Numbered from the stretch's first letter, positions 10,324-19,350 are shown. The stretch is 64,000 bases of DNA from Streptomyces scopuliridis RB72 (GCF_000718095.1 NZ_JOEI01000037.1:18080-82079); one strand, 5' to 3'. Made by a program: numbers and translations. Notes: generated by a model not told the origin, from the sequence alone.

Positions 10324-10614
10324 TTATGGTCGGTTCTCCCGCCGGGCGTGCTCGTCGCCCTCGCGGTAGAGGACCAGGTGCTCGTGGAAGAGGACGCCGT
10401 CGCGGACGTCGCCGGTTGCGGTGAAGCCGGTGTCGTCGACGTAGTCGATGTGGTTGCCGGTGACGGTGTAGCTGCCGGTGTAGGCGCTCCGGTGGTCGCC
10501 GCGGGCCTCGTCGTAGCGGCTGTCCGGCAGCAGCTCCTGGCGGATGAATCCGTCCGCGGTCACCCACATCCCGACGTACGGGTGAGGGTCGCGGGGCGTG
10601 TCGTTGTTGGTCAT
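10324..10614 (-). CDS. Atu4866-domain protein
   Basis: A 96-residue protein made of a single Atu4866-type domain: PYVGMWVTADGFIRQELLPD, then SRYDEARGDHRSAYTGSY and NHIDYVDDTGFTATGDV. The family is known as a small beta-barrel; its biochemical role is not settled. The ATG at 10614 (MTNNDTPRDPHP) begins the domain. The same domain recurs at the C-terminus of the protein encoded at 10961-11710, with aligned motifs (GFLHQELTADGRYDETRGG, IDYLDDLGF). The upstream region holds an XRE-type box at 10679-10695 about 65 bp from the start. It is divergent from the amidohydrolase genes; joint control by one of the XRE regulators at 15.5-17.5 kb is inferred. Confidence 0.8.
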   Translation of the reverse strand: MTNNDTPRDPHPYVGMWVTADGFIRQELLPDSRYDEARGDHRSAYTGSYTVTGNHIDYVDDTGFTATGDVRDGVLFHEHLVLYREGDEHARRENRP

Positions 10615-10678
10615 AGCTCTACGGTCCGCCCGGGAGCCGGTGGCAACCAGGCCGCCGTCTCCCCGGGTGAGTGCTTCC

Positions 10679-10695
10679 TGGGTATAGCGCACCCA
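10679..10695. promoter_or_regulatory. XRE/MmyB-type operator box 1
   Basis: Inverted repeat TGGGTA-TAGCG-CACCCA. The plus-strand context TTCC-box-TCATCGCAAG closely parallels the minus-strand context of the box at 16382-16398 (TTCC-box-TCGTCGGAAG). It lies about 65 bp upstream of the Atu4866-domain gene. Confidence 0.6.
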
Positions 10696-10793
10696 TCATC
10701 GCAAGTGACGGGGCCCTTCGTGCGGTACGGCAACGGCGCGGGCCGTGCGAGACCGCCCCACGCCCGCTCCTTCGTACGCCGCGGGACGGATCG

Positions 10794-10810
10794 TGGGTGC
10801 CCGACACCTA
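10794..10810. promoter_or_regulatory. XRE/MmyB-type operator box 2
   Basis: Imperfect inverted repeat TGGGTG-CCCGA-CACCTA, with the same 5-bp spacer as the other boxes in this region. It lies about 150 bp upstream of the amidohydrolase/Atu4866 fusion gene, in the 346-bp divergent gap 10615-10960. No other feature was recognised in that gap. Confidence 0.5.
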
Positions 10811-10960
10811 GGGATACGGCGGCCTGGTTCCGGTTCCGCCGCGCGACGAACCTGGTGGTCAGGCGGCCGCCGTAGCCGTCGAACACTCGCCTCGGACCCG
10901 CACCGGCGCTCACTTCCGCAGCGGGCACCCCGATGAGGCGACTCCACTGAGGAGCACGCG

Positions 10961-11710
10961 ATGAGCATCACCGACACCATGAGCTGGCACCCCGAGGCCC
11001 TCGACGAGATCGTCTCGAACGACGGGGGACGTCCCGTCCTGTTCACCAACGCCCGCATCCTGACGATGGACCCGCTGATCGGGACCATGACCGGCGCCGA
11101 CCTCCTGTTCGTCGGCTCCCTGGTGGTGGGGGTCGGTCCCGCCATCGTCACCGCGGCAGGGGACGACAACGCCGTCGTCGTCGACTGCACCGGCCTGACC
11201 ATCGCCCCCGCCGTCGTGGACGCCGTGGCGCTGGCCGGCGGCCGTGGCCATCGCTCGGAGTACGTCGCGACGCTGACCCCGGGCAACACCCCCGACTTCC
11301 TGGTGGTGCCCGACGAACTCGCCTCCGACGTGCCGAGCGCGGTGGCCACCCTCGTGACCCGGCCGGAGCAGGTCCGCGCACTCGTCGCGGCCGGCCAGCC
11401 GGTCCTGTGGGCCGGCACCGACGTCCCCGGGCGGGCCACCGCCCCCGAGACGGGCATCCCGACCGCCGCGGACCTGACCGGCAGCCCGCGCGTCGGCGTC
11501 TGGATCGACAAGAACGGCTTCCTGCACCAGGAGCTCACCGCCGACGGCCGCTACGACGAGACCCGGGGCGGCCGCCCGCACGCCTACCAGGGTCGGTACT
11601 GGATCGACGGCGACCGCATCGACTACCTGGACGACCTCGGCTTCTGGGCCTACGGAGAGTTCCAGGGCGACGAACTCCACCACGCGGGCTACGTCATGAA
11701 GCTCGGCTGA
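10961..11710 (+). CDS. Amidohydrolase remnant (barrel lost) fused to Atu4866 domain
   Basis: A 249-residue protein with an unusual build. Residues about 25-95 match the N-terminal beta-sandwich part of amidohydrolases (VLFTNARILTMDPLIG, VVDCTGLTIAPAVVDAV). Where the metal-binding HxH should follow there is none. The sequence jumps to a segment like the C-terminal sandwich strand (TLTPGNTPDFLVVPDE). The entire TIM-barrel core, about 300 residues, is absent, so no hydrolase activity is expected. Residues about 165-249 form an Atu4866 domain (RVGVWIDKNGFLHQEL, YDETRGGRPHAYQGRYW). It has its own start ATG at 10961, stays open throughout and is followed 114 bp later by the intact amidohydrolase gene, with which it may be cotranscribed. 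A binding or sensing role is possible. Confidence 0.65.
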   Translation: MSITDTMSWHPEALDEIVSNDGGRPVLFTNARILTMDPLIGTMTGADLLFVGSLVVGVGPAIVTAAGDDNAVVVDCTGLTIAPAVVDAVALAGGRGHRSEYVATLTPGNTPDFLVVPDELASDVPSAVATLVTRPEQVRALVAAGQPVLWAGTDVPGRATAPETGIPTAADLTGSPRVGVWIDKNGFLHQELTADGRYDETRGGRPHAYQGRYWIDGDRIDYLDDLGFWAYGEFQGDELHHAGYVMKLG

Positions 11711-11824
11711 CCTTCCCTCCGATCGGCGCTCACCGTCCCGATGCCGACACCCCGGCCTCGCAGCCCTCTCCGGCCTACAGCCCATCCTCCCGTCCCTCTC
11801 CGCCGTACTGAAAGAAGACTTCTC

Positions 11825-13216
11825 ATGAACGTCAACGACACCACCAGCGCCGCCGTGCTCGACGAGCTCCGGCGCCGTCCCGCCGACCGTCGGCGCCTCC
11901 TGTTCACCGGCGCGACCATCGTCACCATGGACCCCGGGCTCGGCGTCATCGACGACGGCGGCCTCCTCGTCGAGGGCGACACGATCACCGCCGTCGGCCG
12001 CGACCTCGGCGCGGGCGATGCCGTGGTCGTCGACGCCACCGGCACGATCCTCACCCCCGGCTTCGTCGACACCCACCGGCACGCCTGGGAGGCCCAACTG
12101 CGCCGGATCATGCCGGACGTCGACGACCTCGGCGGCTATGTCATGGCCACCCTGGCCGGCTATGCCACGGTCTACCGGCCCCAGGACATGTACGTCGGCA
12201 CCCGGCTGGCCGCCCTGACCGCGATCGACAGCGGCATCACGACCATGCTCGACTTCTCCCACAACTCCCGCACCCGCGAGCACTCCGACGCCGCGATCGA
12301 GGCGCTCGTCGACACCGGTATCCGCGGCGTGCACGCCTCCATGGGCCCGCACTTCGGCGCGTGGGACCGGCAGTGGCCCGGCGACCTGACCCGCCTCAAG
12401 GACCGGTACTTCAGCAGCGACGACCAGTTGCTCACGTTGCGCCTGGCGACCCTGGCCACCGAGGAGATCGCCGGACCGGCGCTCGCCTACGGCCACGAAC
12501 TCTCCCGCGTCGCAAAGGAGTTGGGTATCGGCGTGAGCGTGGACGCCGTCTTCGGCATGTCCTCCTCCGAGGCGGTGCTGCGCTGGGCCAAGGACGGCAT
12601 CCTCAGCCCCGACGTCACCCTCATCCACTCCACCGGGCTGACCTCCGAGGCGTGGCAGGCGATGGGAGAGAGCGGCACCACCGTGGCCCTCGCCCCCACG
12701 TCCGACGCGCAGATCGGCCTGGAGACCGCGATCCCCGCCATCGACGAGGCACTGTCCGTCGGCATCCGCCCCGGACTGAGCATCGACGTCGAAGTCGCCC
12801 TGGCCAGCGACATGTTCACCCAGATGCGGGCCCTGCACGCCATCCAGCGGATGCGCGCGGTCAACGCCGCCTACGGCACCGGCCGGCAGCCCTCCCGCAT
12901 CACCACCCACGACGTCCTCGACTTCGCCACTCTCCAGGGCGCCCGCACCAACGGCCTGGCCGGCGTCACCGGCTCACTCACCCCGGGCAAGAAGGCCGAC
13001 CTGCTGGTCATCCAGGCCGAGGACCTCAACAACATGCCGCTCAACGACCCGATCGGCACCGTCGTGCTGGGCTCCGACGCCCGCAACATCAGCGCCGTCC
13101 TCATCAACGGCGAACCCCGCAAGTGGGACGGCCAGGTCCTCGACGTCGACCTGGCCGCCCTGCGCAGCGAGGTTCACGCCTCACGCGAGTACGTGCTGAA
13201 CACCCCGGCTGCCTGA
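11825..13216 (+). CDS. Amidohydrolase-family protein (cytosine-deaminase/TrzA-like)
   Basis: A 463-residue metal-dependent hydrolase. It has the composite sandwich start RRLLFTGATIVTMDPGLG, the metal-binding HxH in FVDTHRHAWE (His84, His86), barrel strands including ITTMLDFSHNSRT and VTLIHSTGL, the SIDVEVALASDMF segment where the catalytic Asp is expected, and the closing sandwich TPGKKADLLVIQ. The length is normal for this superfamily, which deaminates or dechlorinates heterocycles. ATG at 11825, preceded by AAAGAAG. It sits downstream of the amidohydrolase-remnant/Atu4866 fusion and may share its promoter. The usual GTD motif is replaced by SID, so the exact substrate is uncertain. Confidence 0.85.
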   Translation: MNVNDTTSAAVLDELRRRPADRRRLLFTGATIVTMDPGLGVIDDGGLLVEGDTITAVGRDLGAGDAVVVDATGTILTPGFVDTHRHAWEAQLRRIMPDVDDLGGYVMATLAGYATVYRPQDMYVGTRLAALTAIDSGITTMLDFSHNSRTREHSDAAIEALVDTGIRGVHASMGPHFGAWDRQWPGDLTRLKDRYFSSDDQLLTLRLATLATEEIAGPALAYGHELSRVAKELGIGVSVDAVFGMSSSEAVLRWAKDGILSPDVTLIHSTGLTSEAWQAMGESGTTVALAPTSDAQIGLETAIPAIDEALSVGIRPGLSIDVEVALASDMFTQMRALHAIQRMRAVNAAYGTGRQPSRITTHDVLDFATLQGARTNGLAGVTGSLTPGKKADLLVIQAEDLNNMPLNDPIGTVVLGSDARNISAVLINGEPRKWDGQVLDVDLAALRSEVHASREYVLNTPAA

Positions 13217-13448
13217 GCATCCCGCCGGCTGAGCATTCTCCGCCATCGTCCCCCGGCCGTTGATCCTGCGGACCGGGGGCACTCACTGCATCCCGGTGGA
13301 TGCCATCGACCGATCGTGCCGCGCGCGAACACGCGGGGCGGCGACCGGACACCCCCCGCGCAGCGCCTGGCAGCCAGCCGTGACAACACCTGTGCCGGAC
13401 ACCCGCGTCTCGGAGGAGTGCCGCCAGTTGTCCCGTCGTCCGTCTCCG

Positions 13449-13463
<15 letters not shown>
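13217..13463. other. Gap with no recognisable gene, left of a homopolymer junction
   Basis: Sequence between the amidohydrolase stop and the poly-G tract shows no conserved reading frame. In particular it does not contain the missing C-terminal end of the SDR that is cut at 13509, so the two sides of the tract were probably not adjacent originally. Confidence 0.5.
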
Positions 13464-14177
<714 letters not shown>

Positions 14178-14239
14178 CACAAAACCTCAATCTCTTTGAT
14201 CGAAAGGCTGGGAGGTGGGGAGAGTCGGGCAGGCGCGGT

Positions 14240-14273
14240 GCCCGGCCGGTCAGGTCCTCCTGCCTGGCCGGGC
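14240..14273 (-). terminator. Hairpin between the two SDR genes
   Basis: GCCCGGCC (14240-14247) pairs with GGCCGGGC (14266-14273) around an 18-base loop that can extend the stem imperfectly. There is no T-run, so it could attenuate rather than terminate. Confidence 0.35.
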
Positions 14274-14321
14274 TGCGTGAGAGGGCTGCGGGGACCCGAA
14301 GGCGAGGGCGCCCGCGGTGTG

Positions 14322-15161
14322 TCAGGCGGCGTCGTCGTGGGCGGTGGCGGCGGACTTCTCGCGCCACGGGGCGAGGTCGTCCTGCACCTGCTGGTACTTG
14401 ACGTCGAGCCGCTCAAGGGTGTCGCGCCCGAGGTAGAGGTGCGTGGGCAGCTTCTCGGTAGAGGCGACTTCGACGATGAGGGCGGCGCCCTTGACGGGGT
14501 CGCCGAGCTGGGCGTGGTTGGCCCGGTCGATCCAGTCCAGCGTCACGTGCGCGGGGGTGTCGTCGTAGTCGGCGATGCGGTTCGAGGCGACCGACAGGGA
14601 GCTGGCGTCGAGGAAGTCGGTGCGGAAGACGCCTGGCTCGACGACCATCGACTGGATCCCGAACGGTGCCATCTCGGCGGAGAGTGCCTCGCTGATGCCG
14701 GCGACGGCGAATTTCGACGCGCTGTACAGGCTGACGCCGGGCTCGCCCTCGAAGCCCGAGCGGGAGCCGATGTGCACCAGCCTGCCCGAGCCCTGCTTGC
14801 GCATGACGGGCAGAACGGCGCGGGTGACGTTGATCAGGCCGAAGACGTTGAGGTCGAACAGTGACCGGGCCTCCGTGTCGGTGATCTCCTCCAGCGCGCC
14901 GAGCAGGCCGCGGCCGGCGTTGTTCACCAGGACGTCGATGCCGCCGAACCGGTTCACGGCGGCCTCGACCGCCTGCGGGATGCTGTCGTTGTCCGTGACG
15001 TCCAGGGCGACCGCGAAGACCTGGTCGGAGTTCTTCAGATCGGCTGGTACACGCTCGGGGTTTCGTACGGCGACCACGACATTGTTACCGCCCGCCAGGG
15101 CGGCGCGGGCGATTTCAGCACCGATTCCGCGGGAGGAGCCGGTGACAAACCACGTAGCCAT
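14322..15161 (-). CDS. SDR oxidoreductase
   Basis: A 279-residue classical short-chain dehydrogenase. It shows FVTGSSRGIGAEIARAAL (TGxxxGxG), DVLVNNAGRGLLGALEE (NNAG), HIGSRSGFEGEPG (Ser strand) and YSASKFAVAGISEAL (YxxxK), then VEPGVFRTDFL near the end, the common pattern of actinobacterial oxidoreductases of this type. ATG at 15161 (MATWFVTGS). Its upstream gap contains an XRE-type box at 15260-15276, and the next gene upstream, on the same strand, encodes an XRE/MmyB-type regulator. Such regulators are commonly found next to SDR genes in actinomycetes, so the regulator probably controls this gene. Substrate unknown. Confidence 0.85.
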   Translation of the reverse strand: MATWFVTGSSRGIGAEIARAALAGGNNVVVAVRNPERVPADLKNSDQVFAVALDVTDNDSIPQAVEAAVNRFGGIDVLVNNAGRGLLGALEEITDTEARSLFDLNVFGLINVTRAVLPVMRKQGSGRLVHIGSRSGFEGEPGVSLYSASKFAVAGISEALSAEMAPFGIQSMVVEPGVFRTDFLDASSLSVASNRIADYDDTPAHVTLDWIDRANHAQLGDPVKGAALIVEVASTEKLPTHLYLGRDTLERLDVKYQQVQDDLAPWREKSAATAHDDAA

Positions 15162-15240
15162 GGGAAAACCTCTTTCGTCGCTTCCCCTTGTCGGGGATTT
15201 CCTGTTGACGTATTTGAGTCTGCCCCTTGGGTACGGCGCT

Positions 15241-15375
15241 ATGAAGGCTGCGCTTTTCCTGGGAGTGTCACACCCAGGAAGACAGCTGGTTTCCGATCCG
15301 CTGACACTCGGCGAGGTGCGTCTTTCCGGCGATTCCCGGTCCGGAATTCCGGGTGCCGTCGACAGGAATACGCGG
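15241..15375 (+). other. Possible short remnant reading frame beginning MKAALFL
   Basis: A plus-strand frame begins ATGAAGGCTGC and reads MKAALFLGVSHPGRQ, then LVSDPLTLGEV. A minus-strand frame at 17600-17517 starts with the same seven residues, and all four nucleotide differences in the shared 22 bases are synonymous. The pattern faintly resembles the start of zinc-type alcohol dehydrogenases, so these may be relics of coding sequence. The frame overlaps the operator box at 15260-15276, and a purely regulatory explanation is also possible. Confidence 0.25.
15260..15276. promoter_or_regulatory. XRE/MmyB-type operator box 3
   Basis: Inverted repeat TGGGAG-TGTCA-CACCCA, extended by CC and GG at the ends so that 15258-15278 is palindromic at 18 of its 20 paired positions. 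It lies about 100 bp upstream of the SDR gene that starts at 15161. Confidence 0.65.
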
Positions 15376-15459
15376 TAACTGTCCGGGGCGTGTCGCGTGC
15401 CAGTCCCGCCGGGGCACATGTGTTGTCCGCCGGAGACGGTTTTCCGGCGGTTTGCTGGT

Positions 15460-16335
15460 TCAGGCGCCGTGTGCGGGATTCTGTTGGTGAGGCATTTCGG
15501 GTGCGTTGATGGAGCCCAGCAGGGCCAGTCCGTCGGCGGAGGGGGAGCTCGGCTCGGCCTGCAGGATGATGAGCTGCTGTCCCGGGGCGCTGCGGATGTT
15601 CAGGGCCTCGTGCCGCAACTCCAAGTCTCCCACGACGGAGTGGCACACCTGCTTGACGTCGTAGGGCGGGACCCGGGTGTACTCGCGTGCCCACAGGGCG
15701 CGGAACTCGCCGCTGCGCACCGACAGTTCGCCGACGAGCTCCAGAATGCGGGGATCCTCGGGGGTGCTTGCGGCGGTCTGCTGAAGGTCGGCGACCGCAC
15801 GATGCCTGGCCCGCTCCGCGTTCCGGTAGAAGGTCTTCGCCGCGGGGTCCAGGAAGAGCATGCGCAGCACGTTGTCGTGCTGCGCGAAGTCACGGTAGAG
15901 AGCATCGGCCAATGCGTTGGTGGCCAGCAGGTCCTGGGCGTGGCCGATGATGAAGGCCGGCGTCCTGGTCCAGCTTTCGATCAGTTGCCGCAGGTGCGGG
16001 CGGACACGCTCGACCCGGACCGGGGACTTCGTGCGGCGGGCCCCCGGCCGGGCCAGCCGGAACAGTTCCCGCTTGTCCTCATCCCCGAGTTGCAGTGCGC
16101 GGGCCATGGCCTCCAGCACCCGGGGCGAGGGGCTGAGTTCACGGCCCTGCTCCAGTCGGCTGTAGTAGCTCAGGCTGACACCTGCGAGCGCCGCGACCTC
16201 GTCACGCCGTAGGCCGGCCACCCTCCGGCGGCCGACGCTGGACAGTCCTGCCGCGGCAGGGCCGAGGCGTTCCCTGCGGGAGCGGAGGAACTGACCCAGC
16301 CCTCCCACCGAGTCAGGGTGCGTGTCGTTGTCCAT
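15460..16335 (-). CDS. XRE-family regulator with MmyB-like ligand-binding domain
   Basis: A 291-residue regulator. The N-terminal helix-turn-helix includes VAGLRRDEVAALAGVSLSYY followed by SRLEQGRELSPSPRVLEAMA, the XRE pattern typical of Streptomyces. The C-terminal PAS-like MmyB domain is marked by TPAFIIGHAQDLLATNALAD, FLDPAAKTFYRN and AWAREYTRV-like spacing (ALWAREY), ending with a QQLIILQAEP strand. Start at 16335. It is divergent from a second regulator of the same type and sits directly upstream of an SDR gene. A matching box at 16382-16398 lies about 47 bp upstream of its start, suggesting autoregulation. It is a good candidate for the regulator that recognises all four boxes. Confidence 0.9.
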   Translation of the reverse strand: MDNDTHPDSVGGLGQFLRSRRERLGPAAAGLSSVGRRRVAGLRRDEVAALAGVSLSYYSRLEQGRELSPSPRVLEAMARALQLGDEDKRELFRLARPGARRTKSPVRVERVRPHLRQLIESWTRTPAFIIGHAQDLLATNALADALYRDFAQHDNVLRMLFLDPAAKTFYRNAERARHRAVADLQQTAASTPEDPRILELVGELSVRSGEFRALWAREYTRVPPYDVKQVCHSVVGDLELRHEALNIRSAPGQQLIILQAEPSSPSADGLALLGSINAPEMPHQQNPAHGA

Positions 16336-16381
16336 GCTGCCAAGGCTAGGCGGAGAACGCCGGGAAGGGCTCTTCCGACGA

Positions 16382-16398
16382 TGGGTGCATTACACCCA
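16382..16398. promoter_or_regulatory. XRE/MmyB-type operator box 4
   Basis: Inverted repeat TGGGTG-CATTA-CACCCA with perfect 6-bp arms, in the 322-bp gap between two divergent XRE regulator genes and closer to the left one. The remaining gap (16399-16657) shows no further feature. Confidence 0.65.
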
Positions 16399-16657
16399 GG
16401 AACACGGGTCCCCGAAGGCGAACAGCACGTGACGGACCGCGGGAAGTCTTCACGGGTGCCTCGCGAGCGCGGCCGTTCGAATCGCCAGCGCCCCTCAGCT
16501 TCTCCCTGCCGACAGCCCAGCTTCCGCGGCGAGTCACGGAGGCCGGGAAAGCCCATCAAGCAAGGCGGAGAATCACCCTGCGTGAAGAACATGGCACTTA
16601 GTGACACATTACGCGACCGGTACTTCTCGTCGGCTGAAAACCATCTAGTCTTGCCGT

Positions 16658-17530
16658 ATGAGCAACGGGACACCCTTGGGTGATTTCCTCCGAGCCCGCC
16701 GAGAAGTCTTGAAGCCACACGACGTCGGTCTGCCCGAACACGGGCGACGCCGGGTGCCGGGACTGCGCAGAGAGGAAGTCGCACTGCTCGCCGGAGTCAG
16801 CTCCGACTACTACATCAGGCTGGAACAAGGGCGCGAGAACAGCCCGTCTCCGCAGGTCCTCGACGCCGTGGCGCAGGCGCTGAAACTGGACGCGGAAGCC
16901 ACCGACCATCTCAACCGCCTCTGCCTCACCGCCTCGCAACGCCCCCGCGACTGGGGCGAGACGGGCCCCAGCCGGCAGTTGTTGCAGCTGATGGAGGGAT
17001 GGGAGCACACTCCGGCCTTCGTCGTCGGCCCGGCCCTCGACATCATGGCGGGCAACTCCCTCGCCACGGCCCTCCACAGTGGGTTCGACCGGTTCGACAA
17101 CCTCGCCCGCATGGTGTTCGTCGACCCGGCAGGGCGCGAGTTCTACCAGGAATGGGAGCGAGCCGCGCACTCCTGTGTCGCCGAGATCAGGGCCGCCTAC
17201 GGACACGACCCCGACTCGGCGCGCATCGCCGAAGTCGTGGCGGAACTGTCCGCCCAGAGCAAGGAGTTCGCCGGGATCTGGCAGAGGCACGACGTGAAGG
17301 GCAAGTCCCAAGAGGGCAAGCATCTCAAACACCCCCAGGTCGGGGACCTGTACATCAAATTCGCGGCTTTCACGGTCAACGGGGCCCCGCACCAGCAACT
17401 GGTGGTCTATCAAGCTGAACCGGCCGGCCCGACGGCGGCCGCGTTCGAGACGCTGAGGGCCCTGGCCACCCAGTCGAAGCAGGCCCGGGCGGCTGTGCCC
17501 GTGGCCGACCTCGCCGTCAACGAGCAGTAG
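16658..17530 (+). CDS. XRE-family regulator with MmyB-like ligand-binding domain
   Basis: A 290-residue homologue of the regulator at 15460-16335. The HTH reads VPGLRREEVALLAGVSSDYY then IRLEQGRENSPSPQVLDAVA. The MmyB-type domain has TPAFVVGPALDIMAGNSLAT, NLARMVFVDPAGREFYQEW and FAGIWQRHDVKG, ending in QQLVVYQAEP. Start at 16658. It is divergent from the other regulator and no SDR gene follows it; the next frame is only a short relic. Only one XRE-type box lies in the shared gap, nearer the other gene, so this regulator may act elsewhere or compete for the same sites. The ligand is unknown; MmyB-type domains are thought to bind fatty-acid-like molecules. Confidence 0.9.
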   Translation: MSNGTPLGDFLRARREVLKPHDVGLPEHGRRRVPGLRREEVALLAGVSSDYYIRLEQGRENSPSPQVLDAVAQALKLDAEATDHLNRLCLTASQRPRDWGETGPSRQLLQLMEGWEHTPAFVVGPALDIMAGNSLATALHSGFDRFDNLARMVFVDPAGREFYQEWERAAHSCVAEIRAAYGHDPDSARIAEVVAELSAQSKEFAGIWQRHDVKGKSQEGKHLKHPQVGDLYIKFAAFTVNGAPHQQLVVYQAEPAGPTAAAFETLRALATQSKQARAAVPVADLAVNEQ

Positions 17531-17897
17531 CGGCGAGCATGAGCATGTGAGCCCGGGTGAAGGCTGGTCCTGCCGCATCCAGGAACAATGCGGCCTTCAT
17601 GGCGGTGTGCCCGTCTGCCGACATTCGATGCGACAGACGGCACGCGCCGGCTGGGACACCGACGCGCAGATCGCACCGTCTGATCGAACCCGGCCCCGTC
17701 GTCCTGGCCGCCACCCAGCACGTGGCATTCCCAGTGTGATGACCAACGGGTTCAACATGATGGTGCGCCACGTACCACCGCTTCGGTGGCGGCTGATCCC
17801 GTACAGGTGACGCGGGTGCGTCCCCTGTCGCCAATCCGGGCGCAGCCCGTACACTCCGGGTCGGGAATTCCAACTCCCTTTCCGATGAGGGGGATTC
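17531..17897. other. Gap with a short relic frame
   Basis: No complete gene. On the minus strand, 17600-17517 encodes MKAALFLDAAGPAFTRAH and then a stop after about 27 residues; its first 22 bases parallel the sequence at 15241. A small hairpin CCACCG-CTT-CGGTGG lies near 17777. The sequence ahead of the next gene has GAGGGGGATTC as a ribosome binding site for the GTG at 17898. Confidence 0.4.
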
Positions 17898-18581
17898 GTG
17901 CCCGACAGCACCTCCGCCGGAGCCGCGCAGGGTGCCGCCGGCGACGCACGGCTGCTCGCGCTGCGTGCCGAAGTCGAGAAGCTCATCACCGAGGCCCGGA
18001 TCGGTGCGCGGCGGGCGCAGCGCCGCGCCAAGCTCTGGCACGCGACCTATCTCAGCCTGGGTTTCCCCGCGGCGGTCCTCGCCGGCATCTCGGGCGCGGC
18101 GGGTCTGGCCTCCGCCGGGGCGCGGGTGCCCGCGGCCATCCTGGCCCTCCTGGCCGCCGGGTTCTCGGCCGGGTCGACCTTCCTGCGGGCGGACGCCCGC
18201 CACATGACGAACCTCCGCAGACGCTATGCCTGGCAGATTCTGGAGACGCGCGCCCGGCTCGTCCTGGCCTACGACGCCTACGAGGGCCCCGAGCAGCTGC
18301 ACACCGCCCTCCTGGGCCTGCACGAACTGCGCATCGCCGTCCCATCCAGCGCCCTGATCCTGGCCGAGCAGCAGGCGCCGACGTATCAGGCGCCGGTGGG
18401 CGTCCCGGCGCCGACGATCCCGGCGCCGACGCTTCCGCCGCCTGCGGTCCAGCCGCCGACGGTCACAGCACCGACGGTTCAGCCGCTAACCGTCCCGGCC
18501 CCGACAGCACAGCCGCCCGCGATCCCCCCGCCCTCGCCCTCGCCCGGCCCGTCGCCGGAGCCGCCCGACCCGGTCGGCTGA
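17898..18581 (+). CDS. SLATT-like two-helix membrane protein with proline-rich tail
   Basis: A 227-residue membrane protein. An N-terminal helix rich in Arg (LITEARIGARRAQRRAKLWH) leads into two membrane segments at about 52-73 (LSLGFPAAVLAGISGAAGLA) and 80-99 (PAAILALLAAGFSAGSTFL), followed by ADARHMTNLRRRYAWQILET. This order resembles the SLATT domain, a predicted pore-forming effector module often found with nucleotide-signalling defence genes. No nucleotidyltransferase or SLOG partner is nearby. From about residue 155 the protein becomes a degenerate Pro/Ala/Thr/Val repeat (PAPTIPAPTLPPP) that may span the wall or be disordered. GTG start at 17898, preceded by GAGGGGG. The SLATT assignment is by pattern only. 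Confidence 0.5.
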   Translation: MPDSTSAGAAQGAAGDARLLALRAEVEKLITEARIGARRAQRRAKLWHATYLSLGFPAAVLAGISGAAGLASAGARVPAAILALLAAGFSAGSTFLRADARHMTNLRRRYAWQILETRARLVLAYDAYEGPEQLHTALLGLHELRIAVPSSALILAEQQAPTYQAPVGVPAPTIPAPTLPPPAVQPPTVTAPTVQPLTVPAPTAQPPAIPPPSPSPGPSPEPPDPVG

Positions 18582-18894
18582 CGCGCATCCGCCCCGGCCC
18601 CGAAACCCGTGCCGATCCGACGGACCGTATCCCGTGTGTCGCTTCAATGTTGGGGCGGGCGGTTCACGGAATCAGGGCGAGCGCCTGGAGGGCCAGAGCG
18701 AGTGTGGTGCCGATGTCTCAACGGCGCGCCGCCCTCATGTGTGGGCGGCGAGCGGTAAGCGCAGCACAGCGTGACCCGGCCGATCAGCCCACAGCCCCCA
18801 CTACGCCATCAGCGGCATGCCGCACACCGTCAGTCATGGTGGATCTGAGTCTCGTTGCCGAAGCGGCGGCTCACGTTCTCGCTGCCCGCCGGCT
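18582..18894. other. Intergenic gap, nothing recognised
   Basis: Convergent gap of 313 bp. Several short open frames occur but none has a recognisable motif or start signal, and there is no strong terminator hairpin. Confidence 0.4.
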
Positions 18895-19350
18895 CTACTT
18901 CACCCTGCCGTGGCGGGAGCTATTCCTCCCGAGGTCGGTAGCGGCGGCGCGCAGCGCGGACCACTGCAGGACGGCGAAACCGGCGACGGTCAGCGCCTGC
19001 ACGGGGATCCAGACGGCGCCGGCCGTGGTCGGTTCGAACCAGAGTGTAAGCGCGGCGATGCTGAGGACGGCCCACAGCAGATTCGCCTCGACGACGACCT
19101 TCACGGGCAGCCGCGGCGGCTGCCGCCGGGTGGCGAGATAACCGACTCCGGCTCCGAACAGAGCGAGAAATACGCCCAGCCCGACCAGGAGGGTGTCGTC
19201 GATCCCGAGCAGCCGGCCGAGCGGTCCGGACGCCGTGACGTACACCAGTCCGTTGACGCCGGTGGTGAGGGCGTCGAGAGCGAGGAACCGACGCAGCATC
19301 GTCTGCGGCTCAGTGGTGCGGGAGATGCCGGCGAGCAGAGTTGCGGACAT
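18895..19350 (-). CDS. Small four-helix membrane protein
   Basis: A 151-residue protein with four predicted membrane segments: FLALDALTTGVNGLVYVTAS, LVGLGVFLALFGAGVGYLA, VVEANLLWAVLSIAALTLW and GAVWIPVQALTVAGFAVLQW. Short loops and a basic C-terminal tail (GRNSSRHGRVK) suggest both ends face the cytoplasm. Proteins of this kind occur in actinomycetes as unassigned membrane proteins. ATG at 19350. Its neighbours give no hint of function: a SLATT-like gene converges from the left and a TetR gene lies to the right. Confidence 0.7.
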   Translation of the reverse strand: MSATLLAGISRTTEPQTMLRRFLALDALTTGVNGLVYVTASGPLGRLLGIDDTLLVGLGVFLALFGAGVGYLATRRQPPRLPVKVVVEANLLWAVLSIAALTLWFEPTTAGAVWIPVQALTVAGFAVLQWSALRAAATDLGRNSSRHGRVK

